7,225 nucleotides of DNA from assembly GCA_021850555.1 (NCBI GenBank), contig JAJZLX010000439.1, positions 1 through 7,225 on the forward strand, read 5' to 3'. Below are positions 1 through 5,596 of the stretch, in pieces. The notes below the pieces were generated by a model, which was not told the origin of the DNA, did no database searches, and worked only from the letters and a program-made list of their open reading frames with translations. The DNA is from Pseudomonadota bacterium (GTDB lineage Bacteria; Pseudomonadota; Gammaproteobacteria; Steroidobacterales; Steroidobacteraceae). Each line of letters begins with the position of its first letter. The stretch's first letter is position 1. A program made the translations under genes and the position numbers.

Positions 1-829
1 GCGTGTTCGCCCCATAGAGCGTGCCCTGCGGCCCCTTGAGGATCTGCACGTTCGAGAAGTCGATCGGATCGAGATCGAGCGCATCGAGCGCGCCGCTCGA
101 GGTCAGCGAGGAACTGGCGCCGATCGGCGCGCCGTCGACGACGATGCCGACCAATGCCCCGGTGTCGGCCCCCGAGGTGATGCCGCGGATCACCGGTTCA
201 CCGGAGCCAAACGACCCCATCACCTGCATGCCCGGCGTCAGACCGGCGAAATCCTTGAAGCTCGTGTAGCCTTCGTTGAGCAGCGTGTCGCTGTTGAACA
301 CCGTCAGTGCAGCCGCAACATCTCCGGCGCGCTCGGGCCGCTTGGTGGCGGTCACGATGACTTCGGTGAGCTGCGCGGGGCCGGTCAGTCCCATACCCGC
401 ACTGGCCACTGCCGCGGCATCGCTCTGCGCCGCCGTTGCCCCCGGGGGCACAGCGGCGCCGCTCGAGCGCGTGTGCCGTCCACCGCGGACCCCGATGCGG
501 TCGATCCCGAGCGTGTTGGCGCCGACCGGATGAAAGCCAAGATGCGTCCCGGACAGCAGCCGCCGCAGTGCCGCATCGATCGGCATGCGGCCCCGTACGC
601 CGCGGGTGGCCAGATGATCGAGCAAGGCAGCCGGGGCGGCGATCTGCACGTGGGCCTGGCGGGAAAACTCAATGAGCGCGGTCGCAAGCGGTTGCGGCGC
701 GATGTCGAACCGCACCTCGCGGCGCGAGCTCGCCGTCGCGGCCGTCGCGGCTCGGGCGGCCGCAGACCACAGGCCGCAGCCCATCATGCCCGCCATCAGT
801 GCGGCGGACGCGAAGCACAATTTCCGCAT
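1..829 (-). CDS. TonB-dependent outer-membrane receptor with STN signalling domain, N-terminal part (3' end outside window)
   Basis: 276 codons are visible from the ATG at 829-827; the gene continues past the left edge. Residues 1-27 form a signal peptide (basic start MRK, hydrophobic stretch, AARA before the likely cleavage site). About 38-112 match an STN (secretin/TonB short N-terminal) domain, with FDIAPQPLATALIEFSRQA and a later LRRLLSGT. A TonB-box-like TEVIVTATKR lies near 155-164. The plug domain follows, with VIRGI, VVDGAPIG and VQILKGPQGTLYG; the last is a plug hallmark. The STN domain marks the transducing subclass that signals through an inner-membrane FecR protein as well as importing a ligand (siderophore, haem, sugar or other). 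The barrel is outside the window, so the ligand cannot be guessed. A G-rich stretch (about 839-845) may serve as the ribosome-binding site. The gene lies 104 bp downstream of fecR and has its own promoter candidate at 886-914. Seen: motifs. Inferred: regulation by the linked sigma/FecR pair. Confidence 0.93.
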   Translation of the reverse strand, partial: MRKLCFASAALMAGMMGCGLWSAAARAATAATASSRREVRFDIAPQPLATALIEFSRQAHVQIAAPAALLDHLATRGVRGRMPIDAALRRLLSGTHLGFHPVGANTLGIDRIGVRGGRHTRSSGAAVPPGATAAQSDAAAVASAGMGLTGPAQLTEVIVTATKRPERAGDVAAALTVFNSDTLLNEGYTSFKDFAGLTPGMQVMGSFGSGEPVIRGITSGADTGALVGIVVDGAPIGASSSLTSSGALDALDLDPIDFSNVQILKGPQGTLYGANT

Positions 830-885
830 GTGAAAGGACCCCCCCGAAAAATGTGGATCGAGTCCGGCCCGATCCTGTGCAGACC

Positions 886-914
886 AAGACGAGTGAGCGG
901 GCGGATCCGGCACT
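886..914 (-). promoter_or_regulatory. Candidate ECF-sigma promoter of the receptor gene (repeat copy A)
   Basis: On the minus strand this 29-bp block begins AGTGCCGGA and ends GCTCACTCGTCTT. It matches the block at 2644-2672 at 25 of 29 positions, with exact runs of 9 and 13 bp at both ends and all four differences in the middle. That is the pattern of a bipartite promoter with a free spacer. CGTCTT resembles the CGTC-type -10 elements of ECF sigma factors, and GTGCCG lies 16 bp before CGTCTT, about where a -35 element should be. It ends 56 bp before the receptor ATG. The repeat is seen directly; the promoter role is inferred. Confidence 0.6.
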
Positions 915-933
915 CGGGGCGACCAGTTGCCCC

Positions 934-2013
934 CTACCGGCCGTTCGGGGTGGGCCCGGCCGGCCGGCTCGCCAGGATCAAGGTCGTGCCACCGGTCGAG
1001 ATCAGTTCGACCGGGAACTCATTGGGCAGCGCCTGCACCCACGCGTCGGCGGTATGCGTAAAGACGGTGCCGGTGAAGCGGATCCGGCCCGCCGCCCGAT
1101 CACCGATGATCACAGGACGTTTGACATATCGATTGACATCGGCGATGACGCTGGAGAGCGGCTGATCGACATACTCCAGCCGCCCGTGGCGCCAGGCCAG
1201 CACACGCTCGGTATTGGCCTTGCGCAGCACCGGCGCTGCGCGCCGATCCCAGCGGACCTGTTCACCCGCGAGGACGCGCACGTGCAGCGGCCGCACCGCT
1301 GTACGCGTGCGTCCCGGCTCCGGATCGGAGACGACCTCGAGAGAGCCGCGCACCACAGTGACGACTGTGCGGGACCCTGCGTCGCGGATGTTGAAGGCTG
1401 TGCCGACGTCCCGGATGATCAGGTCGTTGACCGTCAGGATGAACGGCCGTGCGAGGTTGTGCACCACGGAGAAGTACGCCTCGCCGGAGCGCATCGTGAC
1501 CAGGCGTTCCCGGGCCGTGTAGTGCACGACCACGACGGAGCGAGGCGCCAGCTGCACGATGGAGCCGTCCGGAAGGACCGTCTTGCGGAACTGGGGCGCG
1601 GCCTCGACCAGTGGAGGCCGAGACAACCTGACAGGCGGACCGGGTACGCGGACGCGCAGTCGGACAGCGAGCAGCGCGATCGATGCGGCCAGTGCCAGGC
1701 CCCAGCCCAGCGGTTGAAGATAGGAGCGGGAGCGGCGTTCGGGCCGCGCCTTCCCGCCGCCGTCACTCGGAGTCAACAGGTGCTGCCGGGCCGCCGCGTC
1801 TGCGGCGAGATCGCCGGAGGCGAGCCAGAAGGACTGCATGTCGTCGAACGCGCGCTTATGCCGCTCGTCGGACTCGTACCAGAGCGTCCACTGCACCAGG
1901 TCCCGCTCCGAGAGCGCCCCGTCCCGGATACGGAGCAGCCAGCCCATTGCCTCGTCCAGCGCGCGAATATGCGCCCGGACCGATCGGGTCCGCTGTCTCT
2001 CAAACACCGTCAT
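934..2013 (-). CDS. FecR-family transmembrane anti-sigma factor / sigma regulator
   Basis: This 359-residue protein matches the usual size and layout of FecR. Residues about 17-66 form the cytoplasmic FecR N-terminal (DUF4880-like) domain, with the tryptophan-rich pattern AMGWLLRIRDG, QWTLWYESDERHKRAF and SFWLASG, which contacts the sigma factor. About 102-118 (GWGLALAASIALLAVRL) is the single membrane helix. About 141-232 is the periplasmic FecR domain (LPDGSIVQL, MRSGEAYFSV, RPFILTV, DVGTAFNIRD). About 270-348 is the C-terminal domain that meets the receptor's STN domain (WRHGRLEYVDQPLSSVIADVNRY). Known for the family: it holds the sigma factor inactive, or helps it act, until a ligand-loaded receptor signals through TonB and FecR is proteolysed. 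The ATG overlaps the sigma stop codon as ATGA, preceded by a GAGGG ribosome-binding site, so the two are probably translationally coupled. The stop is TAG at 936-934. Confidence 0.93.
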   Translation of the reverse strand: MTVFERQRTRSVRAHIRALDEAMGWLLRIRDGALSERDLVQWTLWYESDERHKRAFDDMQSFWLASGDLAADAAARQHLLTPSDGGGKARPERRSRSYLQPLGWGLALAASIALLAVRLRVRVPGPPVRLSRPPLVEAAPQFRKTVLPDGSIVQLAPRSVVVVHYTARERLVTMRSGEAYFSVVHNLARPFILTVNDLIIRDVGTAFNIRDAGSRTVVTVVRGSLEVVSDPEPGRTRTAVRPLHVRVLAGEQVRWDRRAAPVLRKANTERVLAWRHGRLEYVDQPLSSVIADVNRYVKRPVIIGDRAAGRIRFTGTVFTHTADAWVQALPNEFPVELISTGGTTLILASRPAGPTPNGR

Positions 2014-2603
2014 GCTCTCACCCTCGCAGTGGCCTCGGAGGGCGAAACGCCGTCCAAACGCAGCTTGCAGTAGATCGCGGCGCGGCTGACGTAATTACGG
2101 GCCATCCGTTCCTGCACGCCGAGCTCGCGCGCCACCTCTGCCGTTGACCACTCTTCGAAGCGGTGCAGGACGAATGCGCGCCGGTAGGCCGGGGGAAGCT
2201 CGTGCAGCGCCTGTTCCAGCACGGCCAGCTCCTCGGCAGCCATGACTCGCCGGTCCGGACTCAACCGATCGACGAATTCGCGCTCCGGGCCGCTGCGATC
2301 GAGCCGGTCCCGGCTGGCGCGCTGACGGATCCGGTCCACCGCGAGATTGGCCGCCGTCTTGAACAGGTAGGCGCGCAGGAAGCTGACGGTTCCGGGCTGG
2401 TGCAGCTGCAGAAGGCGGACGTAGGCTTCCTGCGCGACTTCGCGTGCCTCCTGTTCGTTGCCGAGCCGCGCAACCAGAAAGGATTGCAGTGTCCGGTTGT
2501 GTTCTTCGAACAGATGCGAGAGCGCGTGCATATGTCCCTGCGGTGGTTTCGCAGGGACATCGGCAGGGGCCCGATCGGGCTTGCTGCGCACTCGGCTGAA
2601 CAT
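2010..2603 (-). CDS. ECF RNA polymerase sigma factor, FecI-like
   Basis: The frame encodes up to 197 residues. Region sigma-2 lies at about 28-96 (LSHLFEEHNRTLQSFL, EAREVAQEAYVRLLQL, FLRAYLFKTAANLAVDRIR). Region sigma-4 lies at about 126-180 (LEQALHELPPAYRRAFVLHRFE, then the helix-turn-helix STAEVARELGVQERMARNYVSRA). Domain order and wording are those of FecI-type iron/substrate-uptake sigma factors. Two starts are possible: ATG at 2603 gives a 24-residue Pro/Arg-rich leader atypical of the family and a weak ribosome-binding site. ATG at 2531 (Met25) starts just before sigma-2, has AGGGA close upstream, and is my preferred start, giving 173 residues. It is the first gene of the sigma-fecR-receptor cassette and overlaps fecR by 4 bp. 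A promoter candidate at 2644-2672 matches the one before the receptor, which points to autoregulation. Confidence 0.93.
   Translation of the reverse strand: MFSRVRSKPDRAPADVPAKPPQGHMHALSHLFEEHNRTLQSFLVARLGNEQEAREVAQEAYVRLLQLHQPGTVSFLRAYLFKTAANLAVDRIRQRASRDRLDRSGPEREFVDRLSPDRRVMAAEELAVLEQALHELPPAYRRAFVLHRFEEWSTAEVARELGVQERMARNYVSRAAIYCKLRLDGVSPSEATARVRA
2532..2560 (-). promoter_or_regulatory. Perfect 11-bp inverted repeat (hairpin) abutting the likely sigma start codon
   Basis: Arms ATGTCCCTGCG (2532-2542) and CGCAGGGACAT (2550-2560) are exact reverse complements separated by 7 nt. On the minus-strand transcript the second arm carries the AGGGA Shine-Dalgarno and ends immediately before the Met25 ATG (2531-2529). 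A folded RNA would hide the ribosome-binding site. No U-tract follows, so it is not an intrinsic terminator. A protein operator is an alternative reading. The structure is seen; regulation is inferred. Confidence 0.55.
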
Positions 2604-2643
2604 CGGATCATCGCACCTGCTGCAGACAGGACCGTCCTAGCGT

Positions 2644-2672
2644 AAGACGAGTGAGCCGCCGTGTCCGGCACT
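2644..2672 (-). promoter_or_regulatory. Candidate ECF-sigma promoter of the sigma-fecR genes (repeat copy B)
   Basis: This is the second copy of the 29-bp block described at 886-914, in the same orientation relative to its downstream gene. On the minus strand it reads AGTGCCGGA, a variable middle, then GCTCACTCGTCTT. It ends 40 bp before the upstream sigma ATG (2603) and 112 bp before the preferred ATG (2531). If transcription starts about 7 nt past CGTCTT, the mRNA has a leader that includes the 2532-2560 hairpin. Promoter function is inferred from position and repetition. Confidence 0.6.
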
Positions 2673-2739
2673 GCGCGGCCCGCTCCGTGTTCGCTCCGGC
2701 GCATCCACGCGGGCACCGGGTGGCTCGGATAGCGAACTT

Positions 2740-2758
2740 TTACATGATAATCAATTAC
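2740..2758. promoter_or_regulatory. Fur-box-like site, with a weak housekeeping promoter candidate on the minus strand
   Basis: An AT-rich island in GC-rich DNA contains GATAATCAAT. Aligned to the classic 19-bp Fur box (GATAAT GATAAT C ATTATC) it matches about 12 of 19 positions: the middle hexamer and the C are perfect, the outer hexamers partial. On the minus strand TTGATT (2754-2749) is followed after 17 bp by TATCCG (2731-2726), a passable -35 with a weak -10. It would drive the sigma gene from about 100 bp upstream of the ECF-type block. Iron control of FecI-type genes by Fur is well known; here it is inference from a partial match. Confidence 0.4.
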
Positions 2759-2784
2759 TTGCCGCACTACAGCGCCAGACCAGG

Positions 2785-3408
2785 GCTGCGGTCACCCTGC
2801 CGAAGCTCATTGCCGGCTGTCGCGGCCAACAGCCGCAGACGATCGTGTACGTAGGCGACACTGGCGTGGAATGGCTCGCAGATCGTGTCCATATGGGAGA
2901 GGCGGACATCGCGATCGGCCCCGATCGAACCGTCCCGTCAAACGTGCTGAGGACACGACTATATCGATCGGATTGGGTAGTCTGGTGCGCTCCCCAACAT
3001 GAGCTCCGCAGGCGCCGTGCACTGTGTTGGTCTGACCTGGAGGGAACTACCGTTTTCAGCGCCGGACGCGATTATGAGCACAATGTCGTTCCTCTCCTGG
3101 CCGAGCATGGCGAGTACATGCGCGCCAAGTCCATGCATGTCGTGGAGAACTTCTCCACGGCACTCGGAATGTCGGCCGCGGGATTGGGTATCACGTTTTC
3201 TCCGGACTACGTGGCCCCTTTGGCAAGCCTGCTCGGCCTCCTCATGCGCCCACTGCGCAAGCCGTCCATCCGCAGGCAAGTCTGTCTGTACGAGCCGCGG
3301 GAGAGCCGGCTGTCGGATGCTGCAATCGATTTCCGGAATTTCATGGTGGCGACGCTGCGCGCGGCCGAACGCCGCAGGAAACCCTCCGCCAAGAATCACA
3401 GGACCTGA
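2785..3408 (+). pseudogene. LysR-type transcriptional regulator, effector-binding domain only (5'-truncated)
   Basis: The frame carries the substrate-binding fold of a LysR-type regulator: VTLPKLIAG, then a basic/Gln-rich turn, a first beta strand (IVYVGDTG), GEADIAIGPD, a strand with WVVWCAPQHEL, DLEGTTVF, and VENFSTALGMSAAGLGITFSPDYVA, ending at TGA 3406-3408. Similarity begins near 2785, but the first usable start is GTG 2845, inside the domain and without a ribosome-binding site. The winged helix-turn-helix (roughly the first 60-80 residues of a normal 300-residue protein) is missing. Upstream the frame runs without a start codon to a TAG at 2638, through sequence that looks like the sigma-factor leader region. 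It could not bind DNA as a LysR protein. It probably once controlled the convergent 3447-5231 catabolic genes, since LysR regulators often sit beside their targets. The exact break point is not visible. Confidence 0.75.
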
Positions 3409-3446
3409 GCGCGAGGATTCGTTCCCTGGCGCTGAATCGCTCTCAC

Positions 3447-5105
3447 TCATGTCGCGGGATGGATGAAGCGCCAGGGCGATGCTTCCGAGACCCGCAAGAC
3501 TTTCACATGTATGAGCGCTGGGGCATCGAGGCTCAGAGCAGCTTCCAGTGCTGGGACAAGCTCGGCGGGCGATGCGACGCGATAAGCGCGGACTCCAAAG
3601 CTCTCTGCGAGCATCATGAAGTCGGGATTGACGAGCTCCGAACCAATGAGGCGGCCGCCGAAACGGGTCTCCTGGTCCCGCATCACGTTGCCGTAGGCGC
3701 TGTTGTCAAACACTATGGTGACGACATTGATGCCGTACTGCACAGCCGTGGCAAGCTCCGGCATTGCGAACATGAATCCGCCATCGCCGGTGATCGAGAC
3801 GACGGCCCGATCCGGATTGGCGACCTTCACGCCCAGCGCGCTGGGAAATCCGAACCCGAGCGTGCCCTGATAGCCACAGCTCACATAGGTGCGGGGGAGG
3901 TAGACGGGAAAGCCGAAATACGACGCGAATCCCGCCTGGGTCAGTTCCTCGACGAAAAATCCATCCCGCGGCAGCACCTTGCGGATGGCATCAAGATAGG
4001 CCATCTGGGGCTGAACGGAGCGGATCTCGGCCGCAGCCCGCGCCTTGGCTTCCGCGATGGACTTCCTGGCGTCCCTCCGCGTGTATCCGGCGGCATCCAA
4101 CGCCTTCAGCAACGCATCTACCGCAATCCGGGCGTCCCCCACCAGAGGCCCGTCCGTATCCAGCCGCTCCATTTCCCCGGCATCGATGTCGATGCGGACG
4201 AGCTTTCGGCCCGGTAGCGAACGATGAGCCTTCATCATCGAGCCCCAGCGCATGAAAGGGATCTCCAGTCGGGTCCCTATGCCGATCATGAGGTCAGTTC
4301 TGGACCACAACAGACGCGCGGCCGCCATACTGAGCCCCAGCGGCAGATCTTCCCCGACGACTCCGCGACCACCCCGGAAGCCGACCACCGGTGCCTGCAG
4401 GCGCTCGGCCAGCGCGGCAATGCTCCCGGCGGCGTGCTGCGCGCCGCTGCCCGTGAAGATCATCGGGCAGCTCGCCTCCTGGATCAGCTTGACGCAAACC
4501 GCCACCTGCTCAAGATCCACTTCGCTCGGCAGCGGGACGACTGCGGCCTCGGGCCTCGTCACGGGACCGCTTCGTTCCAGCGTATCCCAACAGACGGACA
4601 GGGCCGACGGCCCCGGCCGGCCGCCGAGTGCCGCCGCGATCGCCCTGTTCACCGCAGCAGACGCCTCCTGGGGCCCGTTGATCTGCGCGGCGTGGCGAGT
4701 CAAACGCTCGAGAATGCCCAACTGGTCGCGGAGCTCGTGCAGGTGGCCGCGACCTTTGCCGCGAAAGTCACTTGGCACGTCGCCCGTCACGCAGAGCGTA
4801 GGGGCGCATGTCCCGAACGCCGTACACATTCCCGCGCCGCAGTTCAGTATGCCAGGGCCCGGCACCGGCGCGTAAACGCCGAGCCGCCCTGTCGACCGCG
4901 CATAACCGAACGCCATGTAGGCAAGACCCTGCTCGTGACGCGCGCCGACCGTGCGCACCCTGGACTTCCGCTGGTACAGCGCATCGAACAGCGGATAAGT
5001 CTGCGCGCCCGGAAGCCCGAATACCGTGTCCACGCCGTTGGCGATCAAGGTGTCGATGATGACTTCCGCGGTGGTCCCCTCCGCGACGGCTCGAGAATCG
5101 CTCAT
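3447..5105 (-). CDS. Thiamine-diphosphate-dependent enzyme (acetolactate synthase / benzoylformate decarboxylase superfamily)
   Basis: The 552 residues are full length for the family. The N-terminal pyrimidine-binding domain (about 10-175) has VFGLPGAQTYPLFDAL and GARHEQGLAYMAFGYAR, where Glu58 is the catalytic glutamate that activates the cofactor. The central domain spans about 200-335 (MIFTGSGAQHAAG, VRIDIDAGEMERL). The C-terminal pyrophosphate domain (about 365-540) has GYQGTLGFGFPSALGVK and the binding motif from GDG at 440-442 to DN at 467-468 (GDG-X24-DN, a variant of GDG-X24-27-NN; Asp441 and Asn468 are the expected metal ligands). Cytoplasmic. It should decarboxylate or carboligate a 2-oxoacid, but the substrate cannot be read from motifs, and nothing ties it to branched-chain synthesis (no small regulatory subunit beside it). 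Start ATG 5105 has GGGGGA just upstream and overlaps the stop of the FAD-oxidase remnant as ATGA, so the two were one operon. An IS3 element now separates it from its native promoter. Confidence 0.9.
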   Translation of the reverse strand: MSDSRAVAEGTTAEVIIDTLIANGVDTVFGLPGAQTYPLFDALYQRKSRVRTVGARHEQGLAYMAFGYARSTGRLGVYAPVPGPGILNCGAGMCTAFGTCAPTLCVTGDVPSDFRGKGRGHLHELRDQLGILERLTRHAAQINGPQEASAAVNRAIAAALGGRPGPSALSVCWDTLERSGPVTRPEAAVVPLPSEVDLEQVAVCVKLIQEASCPMIFTGSGAQHAAGSIAALAERLQAPVVGFRGGRGVVGEDLPLGLSMAAARLLWSRTDLMIGIGTRLEIPFMRWGSMMKAHRSLPGRKLVRIDIDAGEMERLDTDGPLVGDARIAVDALLKALDAAGYTRRDARKSIAEAKARAAAEIRSVQPQMAYLDAIRKVLPRDGFFVEELTQAGFASYFGFPVYLPRTYVSCGYQGTLGFGFPSALGVKVANPDRAVVSITGDGGFMFAMPELATAVQYGINVVTIVFDNSAYGNVMRDQETRFGGRLIGSELVNPDFMMLAESFGVRAYRVASPAELVPALEAALSLDAPALIHVKVLRVSEASPWRFIHPAT

Positions 5106-5231
5106 CTGTCCCCCATGCCCGCAGGCAGGACCTTGCCCGGATTGAGAATGTTGCTCGGGTCAAGTGCCGCCTTGATGGCCCTCATCAGCGAGATCTCCGC
5201 AGGCGAGCGCGAGTACGCAAGGTACTCTCTC
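5102..5231 (-). pseudogene. FAD-linked oxidase (GlcD/D-lactate dehydrogenase-type), C-terminal fragment cut by IS3 element
   Basis: Just upstream of the TPP enzyme, 42 codons remain open in one frame up to TGA at 5104-5102. They include SPAEISLMRAIKAALDPSNI and LNPGKVLPAG. The pattern MR.IK.ALDP..ILNPGKVL is the characteristic C-terminus of FAD-linked oxidases that oxidise 2-hydroxyacids (glycolate oxidase GlcD, D-lactate and D-2-hydroxyglutarate dehydrogenases). The frame ends at the IS3 inverted repeat (5232), and the rest of the protein, normally about 450 residues, is not found on the other side of the element. The 4-bp ATGA overlap with the next gene indicates former translational coupling. 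Family assignment rests on this short but conserved tail. Confidence 0.72.
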
Positions 5232-5261
5232 TGAAGTGGTCCCCCGTTGACGGACCTCTTA
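5232..5261 (+). repeat. IS3 element left terminal inverted repeat
   Basis: It begins TGAAGTGGTCCC and ends GACGGACCTCTTA. It matches the reverse complement of 6460-6489 at 24 of 30 positions; five of the six mismatches cluster at positions 13-17, leaving two conserved blocks, as expected for a transposase-binding part and a cleavage part. Confidence 0.92.
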
Positions 5262-5294
5262 TGGATGGATTAAACCAACCGTTTGGAGGTCCCT

Positions 5295-5588
5295 ATGGAA
5301 CGTCAGGTTCGTGGTCAATATACAGCCGATTACAAGGCGCAGGCGGTGTCATTGGCGCAGACTCTCGGGGCGACGCGTGCGGCGCGCAAGCTCGGAATTT
5401 CGGTCAAGACGCTGGCCAATTGGATCCGTCTTGCCCGTGACGGAGAGGCACAAAAGAGCGGCAAGCGCCGTCCGGTGAACGATCTGGAGGCGGAACTCTC
5501 GAGACTGCGCGCCGAGAACGCACAACTGCGCATGGAGCGCGATTTTATAAAAAAAGCCGCGGCGTACTTCGCGAAAGAGTCCAAGTGA
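5295..5588 (+). CDS. IS3-family transposase OrfA (DNA-binding subunit)
   Basis: 97 residues from ATG 5295, chosen over an upstream in-frame TTG (5283) because GGAGG at 5285-5289 sits 5 nt before the ATG. Residues about 10-50 form a helix-turn-helix (YKAQAVSLAQTLGATRAARK, then LGISVKTLANWIRLARDG) that recognises the inverted repeats. Residues about 62-95 form a leucine-zipper-like coiled coil (DLEAELSRLRAENAQLRMER) used for multimerisation with OrfAB. Lys86-Lys87 are encoded by the A7 slippery run, where a fraction of ribosomes should shift to make OrfAB. The stop TGA (5586-5588) overlaps the OrfB GTG. Alone, OrfA usually moderates transposition by binding the ends and repressing its promoter in the left end. 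Confidence 0.93.
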   Translation: MERQVRGQYTADYKAQAVSLAQTLGATRAARKLGISVKTLANWIRLARDGEAQKSGKRRPVNDLEAELSRLRAENAQLRMERDFIKKAAAYFAKESK

Positions 5589-5596
5589 AGTACGCC
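5549..5596 (+). promoter_or_regulatory. Programmed -1 ribosomal frameshift signal (A7 plus stem-loop)
   Basis: Seven A residues (5549-5555) are phased as A AAA AAA in the OrfA frame, the correct register for a -1 slip. After a 5-nt spacer, GGCGTACTTC (5561-5570) pairs perfectly with GAAGTACGCC (5587-5596) across a 16-nt loop, giving the 10-bp stimulatory stem. The OrfB frame is open from 5555 onward, so a shift yields a continuous OrfAB of about 394 residues. The OrfA stop and the OrfB GTG lie at the start of the 3' arm, so the stem may also limit independent OrfB initiation. Confidence 0.85.

Noticed and set aside
799..2073. Long plus-strand open frame (424 codons) opposite the fecR gene
   Set aside because: It is the antisense of a clearly conserved FecR protein; its translation is Arg/Pro/Asp-rich without any domain, as expected of GC-rich antisense frames.
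2628..2638. Small palindrome AGGACcGTCCT near the expected sigma-gene transcription start
   Set aside because: Arms of only 5 bp are common by chance in GC-rich DNA, and no second copy is seen upstream of the receptor gene.
2261..2767. Minus-strand 168-codon frame over the sigma-factor start
   Set aside because: Out-of-frame with the sigma gene; composition is low-complexity Arg/Ser/Pro and it ends inside the conserved sigma domain.
3411..3452. Possible bulged stem (GAGCG..GATTC with GAATCGCTC) between the convergent LysR remnant and TPP gene
   Set aside because: The stem needs a 4-nt bulge and has no T-tract on either side, so it is too weak to call a bidirectional terminator.
4224..5234. 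Plus-strand open frame (336 codons) opposite the TPP enzyme
   Set aside because: Antisense shadow; the minus strand carries the conserved catalytic Glu and TPP motifs, and this frame has no recognisable domain.
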